A DNA stretch of 64,000 bases from Actinomadura rudentiformis. Its GTDB lineage: Bacteria > Actinomycetota > Actinomycetes > Streptosporangiales > Streptosporangiaceae. The notes under the pieces are model-generated. The model did not search any database, was not told where the DNA came from, and worked only from the letters and a program-made list of their open reading frames with translations. This document shows positions 49,197 to 57,004 of the stretch, piece by piece; the first letter of the stretch is position 1; each line of letters starts with the position of its first letter. The position numbers and the translations under genes were made by a program. The stretch is taken from contig NZ_WBMT01000001.1 in NCBI RefSeq assembly GCF_008923185.1, forward strand, positions 620,001-684,000. The letters are read 5' to 3'.

Positions 49197-49949
49197 ATGG
49201 ACGAGGCGACCCGCGGGGCTCCGGGCCCCCACGCCGCCCCCGGGAAATCTCCGCCGCTCATCGGCGTCACGACCTACCTCGAACCGGCCCGCTGGGGCGT
49301 GTGGGTCCGCGAGGCGGCCCTCCTTCCCGCGTCCTACGTGCGCGCGGTCGAACGGGCGGGCGGCGTTCCGGTCATGGTGCCGCCGATGGCCGGCCTGCGC
49401 GGGCTCGACAGTCTGGTCGGCGGGCTCGACGGCCTCATCCTCGCTGGGGGCGGGGATCTCGATCCGGAGCTGTACGGCGCGGAACGGCACGAGGCGACCG
49501 GGCCGCCCCAGCCGCAGCGCGACCGTTTCGAGCTCGCGCTCGCCCGCGCGGTGGTGGACGCGGACCTGCCGTTCCTGGCCATCTGCCGGGGCATGCAGAT
49601 CCTCAACGTGGCACGCGGCGGCGCGCTGATCCAGCACCTGCCCGAGGCCGTCGGCCACGAGGGGCACGCCCCAGGCGCGGGCCTGGTGGGCAGGCACGGG
49701 GTGCAGATCAGCTCGACCAGCACGATCGGCAAGATCCTCGGGGACGCCGTGGAGGTGCCGACCTACCACCACCAGGCGGTCAGCCGGCTGGGCAAGGGCC
49801 TGGTCGCGGTCGCCTGGGCCGACGACCAGGTGGTCGAGGCGGTCGAGCTCCAGGGCCACCGGTTCGGGCTCGGCGTGCAGTGGCATCCCGAGGAGGGGGA
49901 CGACCGCCGGCTGTTCGAGGCCCTGGTCGCCGAGGCGTCCGGGCACTGA
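49197..49949 (+). CDS. gamma-glutamyl-gamma-aminobutyrate hydrolase-like class I amidotransferase (peptidase C26)
   Basis: A 250-residue peptidase C26 protein related to PuuD. The nucleophile elbow is FLAICRGMQILNVARGG (Cys about 132), with the catalytic His in VQWHPEEGDD near the C-terminus. GLILAGGGDLDPELYG and YHHQAVSRLG are family markers. Members cut gamma-glutamyl amides in putrescine breakdown. ATG 49197 has AAGGGGG upstream and is preferred over GTG 49170. No other puu genes are adjacent, so the substrate is uncertain. Confidence 0.9.
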   Translation: MDEATRGAPGPHAAPGKSPPLIGVTTYLEPARWGVWVREAALLPASYVRAVERAGGVPVMVPPMAGLRGLDSLVGGLDGLILAGGGDLDPELYGAERHEATGPPQPQRDRFELALARAVVDADLPFLAICRGMQILNVARGGALIQHLPEAVGHEGHAPGAGLVGRHGVQISSTSTIGKILGDAVEVPTYHHQAVSRLGKGLVAVAWADDQVVEAVELQGHRFGLGVQWHPEEGDDRRLFEALVAEASGH

Positions 49950-49953
49950 TCAT

Positions 49954-49980
49954 CCGGCAGCTGATCATTGTCCCTGCCGG
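49954..49980. terminator. hairpin after class I amidotransferase gene
   Basis: CCGGCAG and CTGCCGG (7 bp) flank a 13-base loop containing the second of two direct CTGATCAT repeats (49946-49953 and 49961-49968). It may be a weak terminator or an operator for the next gene. Confidence 0.35.
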
Positions 49981-50020
49981 TGGGTAGGTTCATGCCACGC
50001 CGCCCGCCGGAGGTCGCCGC

Positions 50021-50974
50021 ATGCCCCTGGACCCGCAGACCGCGAGATTCCTCGAAGACGTCCGCGCCCTGGCCGCGTTCGCCGGACCCGAGCCCACGAT
50101 CGAGGACATGCGCAGCGCGCTGGGTCTGTCGTTCTTCAGTGAACGGCGCGATCTGCCGCAGGTGACCGACACGACCGTCCTGGCCGCAGGCGGGCCGGTG
50201 CCCGTGCGCCTCTACCGCCCCGTTCCCCCCGGCGGCCCGCCCCTCCCCGCGATCGTCTACTTCCACGGCGGCGGCTGGGTGATCGGTGATCTGGAGAGCG
50301 TGGACGCCGCCTGCCGCGAGCTGGCCGCGCGCGCCCGCTGCGCGGTGGTCAGCGTGGACTACCGGCTCGCGCCCGAGCACCCGTTCCCGGCGGCGGTGGA
50401 GGACGCGTGGGCGGTGACGGCCGGTGTTGTGCACGATCCCGAGCCGTACGGCGTCGATCCGCGCGCCGTCGCCGTGGCCGGCGACAGCGCCGGCGGCAAC
50501 CTGGCCGCCGTGGTCGCCCTGCTCGCCCGTGAACGCGCCGTGCCGCTCGTCCACCAGCTGCTCGTCTACCCGGTCACCGACACCGCCATGGACACCGCCA
50601 GCCACGCCGAGTTCGCCACGGGATACGGCCTGGACGGCCCGGCACTGCGCCGTTTCATGGGGCTCTACCGTGGCGTCGCCGATCCCGCCGACCCGAGGCT
50701 GGCCCCGCTGCGCGCGCCCGACCTGTCCGGGCTGGCCCCCGCCACGGTCATCACCGCCGAATACGACATCCTCCGCGACGAGGGCGAGGCCTACGCGCGC
50801 AAGATGCGGGCGGCCGGTGTCCCGGTCGAGCTCCGCCGGTTCGAGGGGGTCGTGCACTCGTTCTTCCTGCTCCCTGAGATCTTCGATGCCGGTGTCGAGG
50901 CGATGGAGTTCGCTGTGCGACGATTGCGCGCGGCATTCGACGACGCGATCTCCGGGGAGATGGGTGCGGCATGA
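50021..50974 (+). CDS. alpha/beta hydrolase, hormone-sensitive lipase-type esterase
   Basis: A 317-residue esterase. The oxyanion-hole motif is [11 protein letters not shown] (about 85-95) and the nucleophile Ser lies in [12 protein letters not shown] (about 155). The Asp of [11 protein letters not shown] and His of VVHSFF complete the triad. This is the bacterial HSL family acting on short-chain esters. CCGGAGG lies 7 bases before ATG 50021. The following enoyl-CoA hydratase gene overlaps its stop (ATGA), suggesting one catabolic operon. Confidence 0.92.
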   Translation: MPLDPQTARFLEDVRALAAFAGPEPTIEDMRSALGLSFFSERRDLPQVTDTTVLAAGGPVPVRLYRPVPPGGPPLPAIVYFHGGGWVIGDLESVDAACRELAARARCAVVSVDYRLAPEHPFPAAVEDAWAVTAGVVHDPEPYGVDPRAVAVAGDSAGGNLAAVVALLARERAVPLVHQLLVYPVTDTAMDTASHAEFATGYGLDGPALRRFMGLYRGVADPADPRLAPLRAPDLSGLAPATVITAEYDILRDEGEAYARKMRAAGVPVELRRFEGVVHSFFLLPEIFDAGVEAMEFAVRRLRAAFDDAISGEMGAA

Positions 50975-51789
50975 GCAGCGATGTGGATGCGGGCGACCTG
51001 GCTCGGTATGCGGCGTACGAGCGGCTGAAGATCGACTGGGCGGCGCCGCGGGTGCTGCGCGTCACGATCAGCGGCCCCGGCAAGCTCAACGCCGTCGACA
51101 CCGTGGGGCACCGCGAGCTCGCCGGGATCTGGCGTGACGTCGACGCCGACGACCGGGTGCGCGCGGTGGTGGTGCGCGGCGAGGGCACCGCGTTCTGCGC
51201 GGGCGGCGACCTGGCGATGATCGAGGAGATGATGACCGACCACGCGGTCCGCACCCGGATCCTGCGTGAGGCCCGCGACATCGTCATGAACATCATCGAC
51301 TGCGGCAAGCCGGTCGTCAGCGCGATCCAGGGGCCCGCCGTCGGCGCGGGGCTGGCCGTCGCCCTGCTGGCCGACATCTCGGTCGCCGGGCGCACGGCCA
51401 AGCTGCTCGACGGCCACACCCGGATCGGCGTCGCGGCCGGCGACCACGCCGCGATCATCTGGCCGCTGCTGTGCGGCATGGCCAAGGCCAAGTACTACCT
51501 GCTGCTCAACGACGTGCTCACCGGCGAGGAGGCCGAGCGCATCGGGCTCGTCAGCCTCAGCGTCGCCGACGACGAGGTGCACGAGCGGGCGCTGGAGATC
51601 GCCGGGCGCCTCGCCGACGGCGCCGCCGAGGCGGTGCGGTTCACCAAGCACGCTCTCAACAACTGGTTGCGCATGGCCGGGCCGGCCTTCGACGCCTCGC
51701 TCGCGCTGGAGTTCCTCGGATTCACCGGGGCCGACGTCCGCGAGGGCGTCGCCGCCGTCCGGGAGAAGCGGCCCGCCCAGTTCGGCTGA
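50971..51789 (+). CDS. enoyl-CoA hydratase/isomerase family protein
   Basis: A 272-residue crotonase-fold protein. The CoA-binding oxyanion loops are [16 protein letters not shown] and [22 protein letters not shown]; the second holds the usual GxG. The catalytic Glu positions of rat enoyl-CoA hydratase are not strictly present ([21 protein letters not shown] has Asp/Gly instead), so hydratase activity is uncertain and another crotonase reaction is possible. It is coupled to the esterase gene. Confidence 0.88.
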   Translation: MSSDVDAGDLARYAAYERLKIDWAAPRVLRVTISGPGKLNAVDTVGHRELAGIWRDVDADDRVRAVVVRGEGTAFCAGGDLAMIEEMMTDHAVRTRILREARDIVMNIIDCGKPVVSAIQGPAVGAGLAVALLADISVAGRTAKLLDGHTRIGVAAGDHAAIIWPLLCGMAKAKYYLLLNDVLTGEEAERIGLVSLSVADDEVHERALEIAGRLADGAAEAVRFTKHALNNWLRMAGPAFDASLALEFLGFTGADVREGVAAVREKRPAQFG

Positions 51790-51804
51790 CCTCATTCAGG
51801 GCGA

Positions 51805-51822
51805 CGCCCCCAGGCCGGGGCG
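51805..51822. terminator. hairpin between convergent enoyl-CoA hydratase and OsmC genes
   Basis: CGCCCC and GGGGCG flank a 6-base loop in the 58-bp gap between two converging genes. Confidence 0.4.
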
Positions 51823-51847
51823 CCGAACTCCGGTAAGCGCGCCGTCC

Positions 51848-52324
51848 TCAGGCCTCCGGTGCGCTGACCGTCGGTTCGTGGTGCACCTTGAAGTTGACCG
51901 AGTTGGCGATGAAGCACATCTCGTGGGCGCGCTCGTGCAGGGCCACGGCGCGCTCGGCGTCCGCCGGGTCGCTGACCGTCACGTGCGGCCGCAGCACGAT
52001 CTCCTGGAAGTGGCCGCTGCCGTTCGGCGTCTCCACCATCGTCCCGTACGGGCGGTCGGCGTACGCCGTGACGGTGATCTTGGCGCCGACGCACAGATGC
52101 AGGTACCACAACATGTGGCACTGCGACAGCGCGGCGACCAACAGCTCCTCGGGGTTCCAGCGTTCGGGGTCACCGCGGAACGCCGGATCGGCGGAGCCTG
52201 GGATGCCGGGTTTCCCGGCGGCAGTGACGTCGTGGTCGCGTCCGAAGGCACGGTATCCGCTGGTGCCCGTGCCCGAGTTGCCGGTCCAGGTGACTTCCAG
52301 TTCGTAGTGGTGCGTTTTCGGCAT
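51848..52324 (-). CDS. OsmC family peroxiredoxin-like protein
   Basis: A 158-residue OsmC/Ohr-fold protein. The two redox cysteines are in ALSQCHMLWYLHLC (the first Cys after the LLVAALSQC block) and ERAHEMCFIANSV. NPEELLVAALSQCHM is the family signature. It should reduce organic hydroperoxides with a thiol partner. GGAGAAGAGAGG precedes ATG 52324. It sits 22 bases downstream of the acyl-CoA dehydrogenase on the same strand and may be co-transcribed. Confidence 0.92.
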   Translation of the reverse strand: MPKTHHYELEVTWTGNSGTGTSGYRAFGRDHDVTAAGKPGIPGSADPAFRGDPERWNPEELLVAALSQCHMLWYLHLCVGAKITVTAYADRPYGTMVETPNGSGHFQEIVLRPHVTVSDPADAERAVALHERAHEMCFIANSVNFKVHHEPTVSAPEA

Positions 52325-52346
52325 GCAACCTCTCTTCTCCGTGCCC

Positions 52347-53528
52347 TCAGTATGACTTGGGGAGGCCGAGCTCGTGCTGGGCGATGTGGGCGAGGACGAG
52401 TTCCTCGGCGACCGGGATGTTCTTGGCTATGCGCGCGTCGCGGAACATGCGGGCCACCGGGTACTCCAGCGAGTACGCCATGCCGCCGTGCGTCTGGAAC
52501 GCCCGGTCCGCCGCCTGCCACGCCGCGTCGGCGGCGGTGAGCTTGGCGATGTTGGCCTCCGAGCCGCACGGCCGGCCCCGGTCCCAGAGCCAGGCCGCCT
52601 TGTAGGTCATGAGGCGGGCCAGCTCGACCTGCGCCTTGATCTTGGCGAGCGGGAAGGCGACGGCCTGGTTGGCGCCGATGGGCTTGCCGAACGGGGCACG
52701 GTCGCGCGCGTAGTCGCAGGCGACCTGGAGCACGAGCTCGCCGAAGCCCACGCCGCTGGCCGCCGCCAGGATGCGCTCGGGATTGAGGATGTCCCACATC
52801 ACCGCGAAGCCCTGGTCCACGTGCCCGAGGACGCGCTCGGCCGGGACCCGTACGTCGTCCAGGAACACCATGCTGGACGCGACGGTGTTGGTGCCGAGCT
52901 TGGGGATCGGCTGGTAGCTGAGCGTGCCCTGGGCGATCGCGTCCTTGATGTCGACGAGGAACACCGTGAAACCGGCCGTGCGCGGCTTGGCCTCGGCCGC
53001 CGGGATCGTCCGGGCGACCAGCACCAGGAAGTCGGCGCGCTCCACCCCTGAGATCCAGATCTTCTGCCCGCCGACCAGGAAGTGGTCCCCGTCGCGGCGG
53101 GCCTGCGTGGTGATGTTGATGGCGTTGCTGCCCGCGTCCGGTTCGGTGATGGCGAAGCAGGTCTCGATCTCGCCGGACACGATCTTCGGCAGGAACTCGC
53201 GCTTCTGCTCCTCGGTGCCGTGCCGCATGATGGTCAGCCCGCCGAAGGCCGGGGTCAGCAGGTACATGAACGAGGCCGCCCCGCCCGCGCCGCCGGCCGC
53301 CAGGCTCTCCAGCGCGACCGACAGCTCCAGCAGCCCCTGGCCTGCGCCGCCGTACTCCTCCGGAATGGCGAGGCTGTGCCAGCCGCCCTCGACCAGCTCC
53401 TGCCAGACCTCCTCCGGCCAGCGCTTCTCCGTGTCGCACCGGTCCCAGTAGGCCTGGTCGTACTTCCCTGCGATCGCCCGCACGCCCTCCTGGACCGCCA
53501 GCGCGCTCTCGGGCAGGTTGAAATCCAC
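52347..53528 (-). CDS. acyl-CoA dehydrogenase (FadE-like)
   Basis: A 393-residue flavoprotein of the acyl-CoA dehydrogenase family: FAITEPDAGSNAINITT in the beta-domain and THGGMAYSLEYPVARMFRDARI near the end. In place of EGTxxxQ it has NIPVAEELVL, so the base is not at the canonical EGT Glu. GTG 53528 with GGAGGAGG 5 bases upstream is chosen; a longer frame would extend through the operator region. It is divergent from the TetR gene, and the paired operators between them suggest TetR control. Confidence 0.92.
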   Translation of the reverse strand: MDFNLPESALAVQEGVRAIAGKYDQAYWDRCDTEKRWPEEVWQELVEGGWHSLAIPEEYGGAGQGLLELSVALESLAAGGAGGAASFMYLLTPAFGGLTIMRHGTEEQKREFLPKIVSGEIETCFAITEPDAGSNAINITTQARRDGDHFLVGGQKIWISGVERADFLVLVARTIPAAEAKPRTAGFTVFLVDIKDAIAQGTLSYQPIPKLGTNTVASSMVFLDDVRVPAERVLGHVDQGFAVMWDILNPERILAAASGVGFGELVLQVACDYARDRAPFGKPIGANQAVAFPLAKIKAQVELARLMTYKAAWLWDRGRPCGSEANIAKLTAADAAWQAADRAFQTHGGMAYSLEYPVARMFRDARIAKNIPVAEELVLAHIAQHELGLPKSY

Positions 53529-53612
53529 TGCGCCTCCTCCGCATGCCGTTCTTCCCAAACCGTAGCCGACCCAGTAAGCGGTCACTGACATCACACCCCG
53601 CCTCGCGCCATG

Positions 53613-53653
53613 CCATACGGTTTGGTATGTTCGGCCCATACCAAACGGTATGG
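53613..53653. promoter_or_regulatory. paired 17-bp TetR operators
   Basis: CCATACGGTTTGGTATG (53613-53629) and CATACCAAACGGTATGG (53637-53653) are reverse complements of each other apart from one base, 7 bases apart, and each is partly palindromic. They lie in the divergent promoter of the acyl-CoA dehydrogenase and TetR genes, 12 bases before the TetR start. Confidence 0.7.
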
Positions 53654-53665
53654 AATGGTGAGGGC

Positions 53666-54229
53666 ATGGCGAGCAGACGAGACTGGCTGGACGCGGGCCT
53701 GGCGATCCTGGCGGAGCGGGGCGCCCCGGCGCTCACGATCGAGCGGCTCACCGGGCGGCTCGGGCTGACCAAGGGGTCCTTCTACCACCACTTCAAGGGG
53801 ATGGGCGGCTACAAGACCGCGCTGCTCGCCCACTTCGAGGCAGAGTCGACGACCCGTTTCATCGAGCTCACCGAGGCGGACCCGCACGCCCCGGCCCTGG
53901 CCCGCCTCCAGCGGCTCCTCGACCTGGTCATCGACAAGGACGACCACGGACCCGAACTGGAGGTGGCGGTCCGCGCCTGGGCGCAGCAGGACGCCGAGGT
54001 GCGCGAGCTGCAGGAGCGTGTGGACCGCACCAGGATCGACTACCTGCGTGCCCTCTGGCTGGAACTCACCGGCGACCCGGACGAGGCCGCCCGGGTCGCC
54101 GATCTCTTCTACATGATCACGATCGGGGCGGAGCACGTCATCCCGCCGCTGGCGAAGGCCGACCTGCGCCGCCTCTTCGAACACGCCCTGCGCCTCGCCG
54201 CCGGCGGCCGCGCAGCCGACCCCTCGTAG
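53666..54229 (+). CDS. TetR/AcrR family transcriptional regulator
   Basis: A 187-residue repressor. The HTH region reads LTIERLTGRLGLTKGSFYHHFKGMGGYKTALLAHF. The C-terminal ligand domain is short (about 120 residues) and ends in a disordered AAGGRAADPS. ATG 53666 has GGTGAGGG upstream; an ATG in the operator region is rejected. It forms an operon with the DUF6463 membrane protein 11 bases downstream, and probably represses both itself and the divergent acyl-CoA dehydrogenase. Confidence 0.9.
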   Translation: MASRRDWLDAGLAILAERGAPALTIERLTGRLGLTKGSFYHHFKGMGGYKTALLAHFEAESTTRFIELTEADPHAPALARLQRLLDLVIDKDDHGPELEVAVRAWAQQDAEVRELQERVDRTRIDYLRALWLELTGDPDEAARVADLFYMITIGAEHVIPPLAKADLRRLFEHALRLAAGGRAADPS

Positions 54230-54240
54230 GAGGACGTCCC

Positions 54241-54636
54241 ATGAGCAATGTCAACCGCCGCGTTCCCCGGCCGGCCAGCATCCCCTGGCTCATCATCGGG
54301 ATCGCGATCATCCACACCGTCTACGCGTTCGTCGCCCTGGCCGGCACCTGGGGCGACATCGTCCAGGACGGCGTCGTCAACTCGGTCAGCGGCGATCCCG
54401 AACGCGAGGCCGCCCTCTGGTTCTTCTACGCGGGCATCGGCTTCATGGCCATCGGCACGTTCGCCCACCGTGCGATCCGCACCACCGGCCGGCTGCCCCT
54501 CCAGGTGGGCGTCTACCTGCTCCTGATCGGCGGGACCATGGTCGTCATCCAGCCCGCCTCCGGAGGGTTCCTCGTCCTCGTCGCCGGGCTCCTGGCCTTG
54601 GCCGCCGCGCGCCTCACCCCGGCCGATACCCCCTGA
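54241..54636 (+). CDS. DUF6463 family membrane protein
   Basis: A 131-residue protein with four transmembrane helices: WLIIGIAIIHTVYAFVALAG, WFFYAGIGFMAIGTFAH, LQVGVYLLLIGGTMVVIQP and GGFLVLVAGLLALAAARL. The pattern with an N-terminal IHT and a long first loop fits DUF6463, of unknown role. GTAGGAGGAC precedes the ATG. It follows the TetR gene directly, a common pairing, and ends abutting the stop of the convergent RtcB gene. Confidence 0.8.
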   Translation: MSNVNRRVPRPASIPWLIIGIAIIHTVYAFVALAGTWGDIVQDGVVNSVSGDPEREAALWFFYAGIGFMAIGTFAHRAIRTTGRLPLQVGVYLLLIGGTMVVIQPASGGFLVLVAGLLALAAARLTPADTP

Positions 54637-56139
54637 TCACCCCTTGACGGTGAGGAGGGGGCGGAGCTCGGCGACCGGGTCGGCGACGCCACCCGCCGCC
54701 AGGCCGGCGACGACCGGGCCGATGTCCTTGTACGCCCAGGGCGCCTCCTGCTTGAGATCGCGCCGCCACGCCGCCATCACGTCGGACCGCCGCGCCACCA
54801 CGGGGTCGCGGTGGTCCAGCGGCGTGACCACGCGGAAGTCCCGCAGGAACGCGTCGAGCTCATCGTCACCGGCGCGCGCCGTCGCCCCGCGCGGAACGCG
54901 CCGACCGGCGCCGTGGCAGGCGCTCGCGAGCGTGCGCGGATCGCCGTGGCCGCGGAGCACGTAACTCGCCGCCCCCATCGAGCCGGGCACGATCACCGGC
55001 TCGCCCCACATCGCGTACGGGCCGCCGGCCGTCTCGGCGAAACCTCCCGCGGGCGTCGCGCCCTTGCGGTGCACGACCCGATCGCCCTCCTGCCAAAAGA
55101 GGTTGTGCGGCGCGTCGTACAGCAGGCGCGCCGAAAGCTCGCCGCACTCAGCCGCCAGGCCCGCCCGCATCGTCAGGGAGAGAAAGAACCGGTTGCCGAG
55201 TGCGAAATTCGCGGCGTTGCCGAAGGCGTCGAGGTAGGAGCGCCGCGCGGGCTCGGACCGTTCGTTGAGGGGGAACGGCAGGATCCCGTTCCGCGGCCGT
55301 GGCAGGCCGGACGGCCAGCCGGCGCGGAGGTGGTCGAGCGCGGTGGCGTTGGCCTGGTGGCCCAGCGACAGCGAGCCGCTGTGCGCCATCACGACGACCG
55401 TCCCGGGGGACAGTCCCCAGGCGTGGGCTGCGCGGGCGTCGTGAACGGCCGAGACGTACTGCAATTCGACGAAATGATTGCCTCCGCCGATGCCGCCGAT
55501 GATGCTGTCGTGGCTCGTGCCGCCCGCGCTGCCGATCCAGTCGGCGAACGCCTCGGCGGTGGCCGCCGGGAAGGCGGGCGCGTGCATCCGGTCGAGGGAG
55601 TCGTCGGCGTCCTCCGGCTGAACGCCCGGCCAGCGGGCGTCGCCGGTGAGCAGCAGCCCCGGCAGGCCGTCCCGCAGCAGGGCCTCGCGCTGGGCGGGGG
55701 TGAGCGCGATCCGCCGGCCGCCCTCGAAGAACAGATGCCGGAGGCGTCGTTCGAGCGCGTCCAGCCGGGGGCGCACCCGGTCGGCCTGGAGCGAGGTGAC
55801 CTCCAGCCGCATGCCGCAGTTGATGTCGTTGCCCACCGCCTGGGGCAGCAGCGCGTGCTCGGTCTCCAGGACCGTGCCGATCGGGATCCCCGCGCCCTTG
55901 TGGAAGTCAGGTGTCAGGGCGACCCGGGTGATGCGCGCGCCGGGCGCGACCCGGGCGAGCGTGTCGGCGGTCTCCAGGAGGGTGAGCACCTCGTCGACGG
56001 CGGCGGGTTCGAGCGGGACCTCGGGGCCGGCGCAGATCTCGACGGGGATGCCCCAGCGGTTGGGGAGGTGGAGCCAGGCGTCGTCGACGCGGACGAGCCG
56101 GTGGTCCTGGCGAGCGGGCGCGCTCGGGCGAGAAGACAT
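54637..56139 (-). CDS. rtcB: RtcB-like RNA ligase
   Basis: A 500-residue RtcB family protein, a GTP- and Mn-dependent 3'-phosphate RNA ligase. Recognisable blocks: PDFHKGAGIPIGTV, AVGNDINCGMRLEV, IGGGNHFVELQYV, VMAHSGSLSLGHQAN, FWQEGDRVVHRKGATPAGG, VIVPGSMGAASYVLRG and SACHGAGRRVPRG (the His that is guanylylated). These are the Mn and nucleotide sites of the family. ATG 56139 with AGGAT upstream is used. No RtcA or archease gene lies nearby. It follows a TetR gene on the same strand after 146 bases. Confidence 0.92.
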   Translation of the reverse strand: MSSRPSAPARQDHRLVRVDDAWLHLPNRWGIPVEICAGPEVPLEPAAVDEVLTLLETADTLARVAPGARITRVALTPDFHKGAGIPIGTVLETEHALLPQAVGNDINCGMRLEVTSLQADRVRPRLDALERRLRHLFFEGGRRIALTPAQREALLRDGLPGLLLTGDARWPGVQPEDADDSLDRMHAPAFPAATAEAFADWIGSAGGTSHDSIIGGIGGGNHFVELQYVSAVHDARAAHAWGLSPGTVVVMAHSGSLSLGHQANATALDHLRAGWPSGLPRPRNGILPFPLNERSEPARRSYLDAFGNAANFALGNRFFLSLTMRAGLAAECGELSARLLYDAPHNLFWQEGDRVVHRKGATPAGGFAETAGGPYAMWGEPVIVPGSMGAASYVLRGHGDPRTLASACHGAGRRVPRGATARAGDDELDAFLRDFRVVTPLDHRDPVVARRSDVMAAWRRDLKQEAPWAYKDIGPVVAGLAAGGVADPVAELRPLLTVKG

Positions 56140-56285
56140 GATGAAGATCCTTCGGGCTGCTGGAAGCGCGGCGGAGCGCGCGCAGGGAAAGGGAGAAGGG
56201 CGGGTGGCTCCCCGCCTGGGCCTCGGGTCAGCAGCCGCGAGGTGAGAGGCGAACGTAGCGCGCGCCGGGCGGGGCGCGCCAGCGG

Positions 56286-56864
56286 TTATCGGCCTCCGGG
56301 GAGGTCCAGATAGCGCGTGACCATGCGGGCGATCAGGTCGGCCACCTGGTCGGGCGGCTCGGTGGGGAGCACGATGTGGCTCATCGTCAGCCGGACCGCC
56401 GCCTCGGCGATCTCGCTGAACGCCTCGCGGTCGAGCTCCGGCCACTCCGCCAGCGCGTGCTCGATGATGCGGGTCCGCGCGGTGAACAACACGGGCTCGG
56501 CCTGGGTGGTGAGGAGGGGGAGCAGCTCGTCGCCGCCGGCGCCGGTCAGCACCACCTTCGAGATCGGGTCGTCGGCGGACAGCTCCAGCGTGAAGCGCAC
56601 CGCGGCGGCGACGGCGGAGTAGAGGTCGTCGCTGTGCTCGGTCAGGATCCGGTCGATGCCGTCCACGTACCGGTCGTTGTCGCGCATGACCACCGCCTGG
56701 GCCATGCCCCACTTGTCGCCGAACTCGTTGTAGACCGTCTGCCGGCTCACGCCCACGGCGGCGGCGACGTCCTGCATACGCACGCCCCGGTAGCCGCGCT
56801 GGACGAGAAGATCGACGGCGGCGTCCAGCAGGGAGTCGCGGAGGGAGGCACGGTCTCCGGGCAC
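56286..56864 (-). CDS. TetR/AcrR family transcriptional regulator
   Basis: A 192-residue repressor. HTH: RGVRMQDVAAAVGVSRQTVYNEFGDKWGMAQAVV. The C-terminal region contains SADDPISKVVLTGAGGDELLPLLT and SHIVLPTEPPDQVADLIARMV, found in TetR proteins linked to fatty-acid metabolism. GTG 56864 with GGAGGG 6 bases upstream is chosen over an ATG at 56939. It is divergent from the acyl-CoA carboxylase gene, its likely target. Confidence 0.88.
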   Translation of the reverse strand: MPGDRASLRDSLLDAAVDLLVQRGYRGVRMQDVAAAVGVSRQTVYNEFGDKWGMAQAVVMRDNDRYVDGIDRILTEHSDDLYSAVAAAVRFTLELSADDPISKVVLTGAGGDELLPLLTTQAEPVLFTARTRIIEHALAEWPELDREAFSEIAEAAVRLTMSHIVLPTEPPDQVADLIARMVTRYLDLPGGR

Positions 56865-56927
56865 GCGAGGCCCTCCCTTCCAGTCGATTCGCCGGTGACC
56901 ATTATCGTCGGCACATGGTCGATGATG

Positions 56928-56940
56928 ACTGTCTGACACT
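56928..56940. promoter_or_regulatory. inverted repeat between TetR and acyl-CoA carboxylase genes
   Basis: ACTGTC-T-GACACT contains the palindrome TGTCTGACA and lies in the divergent promoter, about equally placed for both genes. Confidence 0.4.
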
Positions 56941-57004
56941 GAATCGTGCCCTGTGGGACGAGCGCGTACCGGTCCATGTCGCCACGTCCTGATCTGGGAG
57001 GGTC

